Positions 50,214-50,266 of a DNA stretch of 50,266 bases are shown piece after piece. The notes under the pieces are model-generated. The model was given only the letters and a program-made list of their open reading frames with translations. It ran no database searches and had not been told where the DNA came from. How positions within the stretch are numbered: position 1 is the stretch's first letter; every line of letters starts with the position of its first letter. The translations under genes were made by a program, and so were the position numbers. The stretch spans positions 1 through 50,266 of the forward strand of contig NZ_CANPWG010000066.1 of assembly GCF_947581915.1 (NCBI RefSeq). The letters run 5' to 3'. The stretch is from Candidatus Palauibacter scopulicola. Its GTDB lineage: Bacteria > Gemmatimonadota > Gemmatimonadetes > Palauibacterales > Palauibacteraceae.

Positions 50214-50266
50214 CTAGTTCTCGTCCGCAAACTCGCAAGTTGTTGATGTATTGTTAGATGTATCAC

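Overview
The window is a high-GC chromosomal segment of a Gram-negative bacterium. The gene content fits Gemmatimonadota or a close relative: a TonB-dependent receptor, Omp85-type barrel and lipoproteins (so an outer membrane), several secreted NHL/six-bladed beta-propeller proteins, an S9 prolyl peptidase, a DUF1080 hydrolase, a PhoX-like Tat protein and a GldA/GldFG-type ABC module. That placement is inferred from gene families alone; there is no rRNA in the window. I find 43 protein genes, mostly in short, tightly packed operons, and no tRNA, rRNA, CRISPR array, insertion sequence or prophage.

Layout. 1-1,300: non-coding DNA with a possible small RNA and intrinsic terminator, a decayed copy of a toxin-antitoxin locus, and an intact brnTA pair. 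1,339-6,201 (minus): a halogenase-like FAD oxidoreductase, a secreted DUF1554 protein, an NHL protein and a HupE/UreJ-type permease. 6,349-8,819: two tandem NHL lipoproteins. 8,833-10,080 (minus): a lower-GC STAS/histidine-kinase-ATPase/DUF4325 fusion. 10,155-13,541 (minus): a TonB receptor and a barrel-less plug protein. 13,709-19,426: PhoX, RlpA-SPOR, a peptidase/propeller/Omp85 fusion and a small membrane protein. 19,466-21,994 (minus): unknown gene, fur, pyrE, nfu. 22,127-24,029: DUF192 lipoprotein and fumC. 24,035-28,280 (minus): ABC ATPase, GldFG fusion and DUF4340. 28,443-30,389: a GT-C-like membrane protein. 30,451-31,280 (minus): vapBC. 31,358-35,070 (minus): sugar transporter, Gfo/Idh dehydrogenase and TIM-barrel isomerase. 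35,249-40,706: S9 peptidase, propeller lipoprotein and serine hydrolase. 40,703-50,213: 5'-3' exonuclease, proB-proA, DUF1080, an orphan RHH antitoxin, an MFS transporter, acsA, a small membrane protein and a CDF metal exporter.

What stands out. Four genes (FAD oxidoreductase, phoX-like, rlpA, pyrE) have no convincing ATG/GTG/TTG start and seem to begin at CTG; for pyrE and phoX a canonical Shine-Dalgarno sequence sits at the right distance, and for rlpA the CTG overlaps the previous stop as CTGA. The MFS-to-dehydrogenase junction carries three 11-bp repeats that create two four-codon minicistrons linked by ATGA overlaps, apparently a termination-reinitiation relay. A perfect 16-bp palindrome with an asymmetric tail occurs five times, always between genes. 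The brnTA locus is accompanied by a collapsed relative of itself. Several multi-domain fusions (STAS-ATPase-DUF4325; metallopeptidase-propeller-Omp85; ABC permease-GldG) also merit a closer look. All functional statements are read from sequence motifs without database searches.
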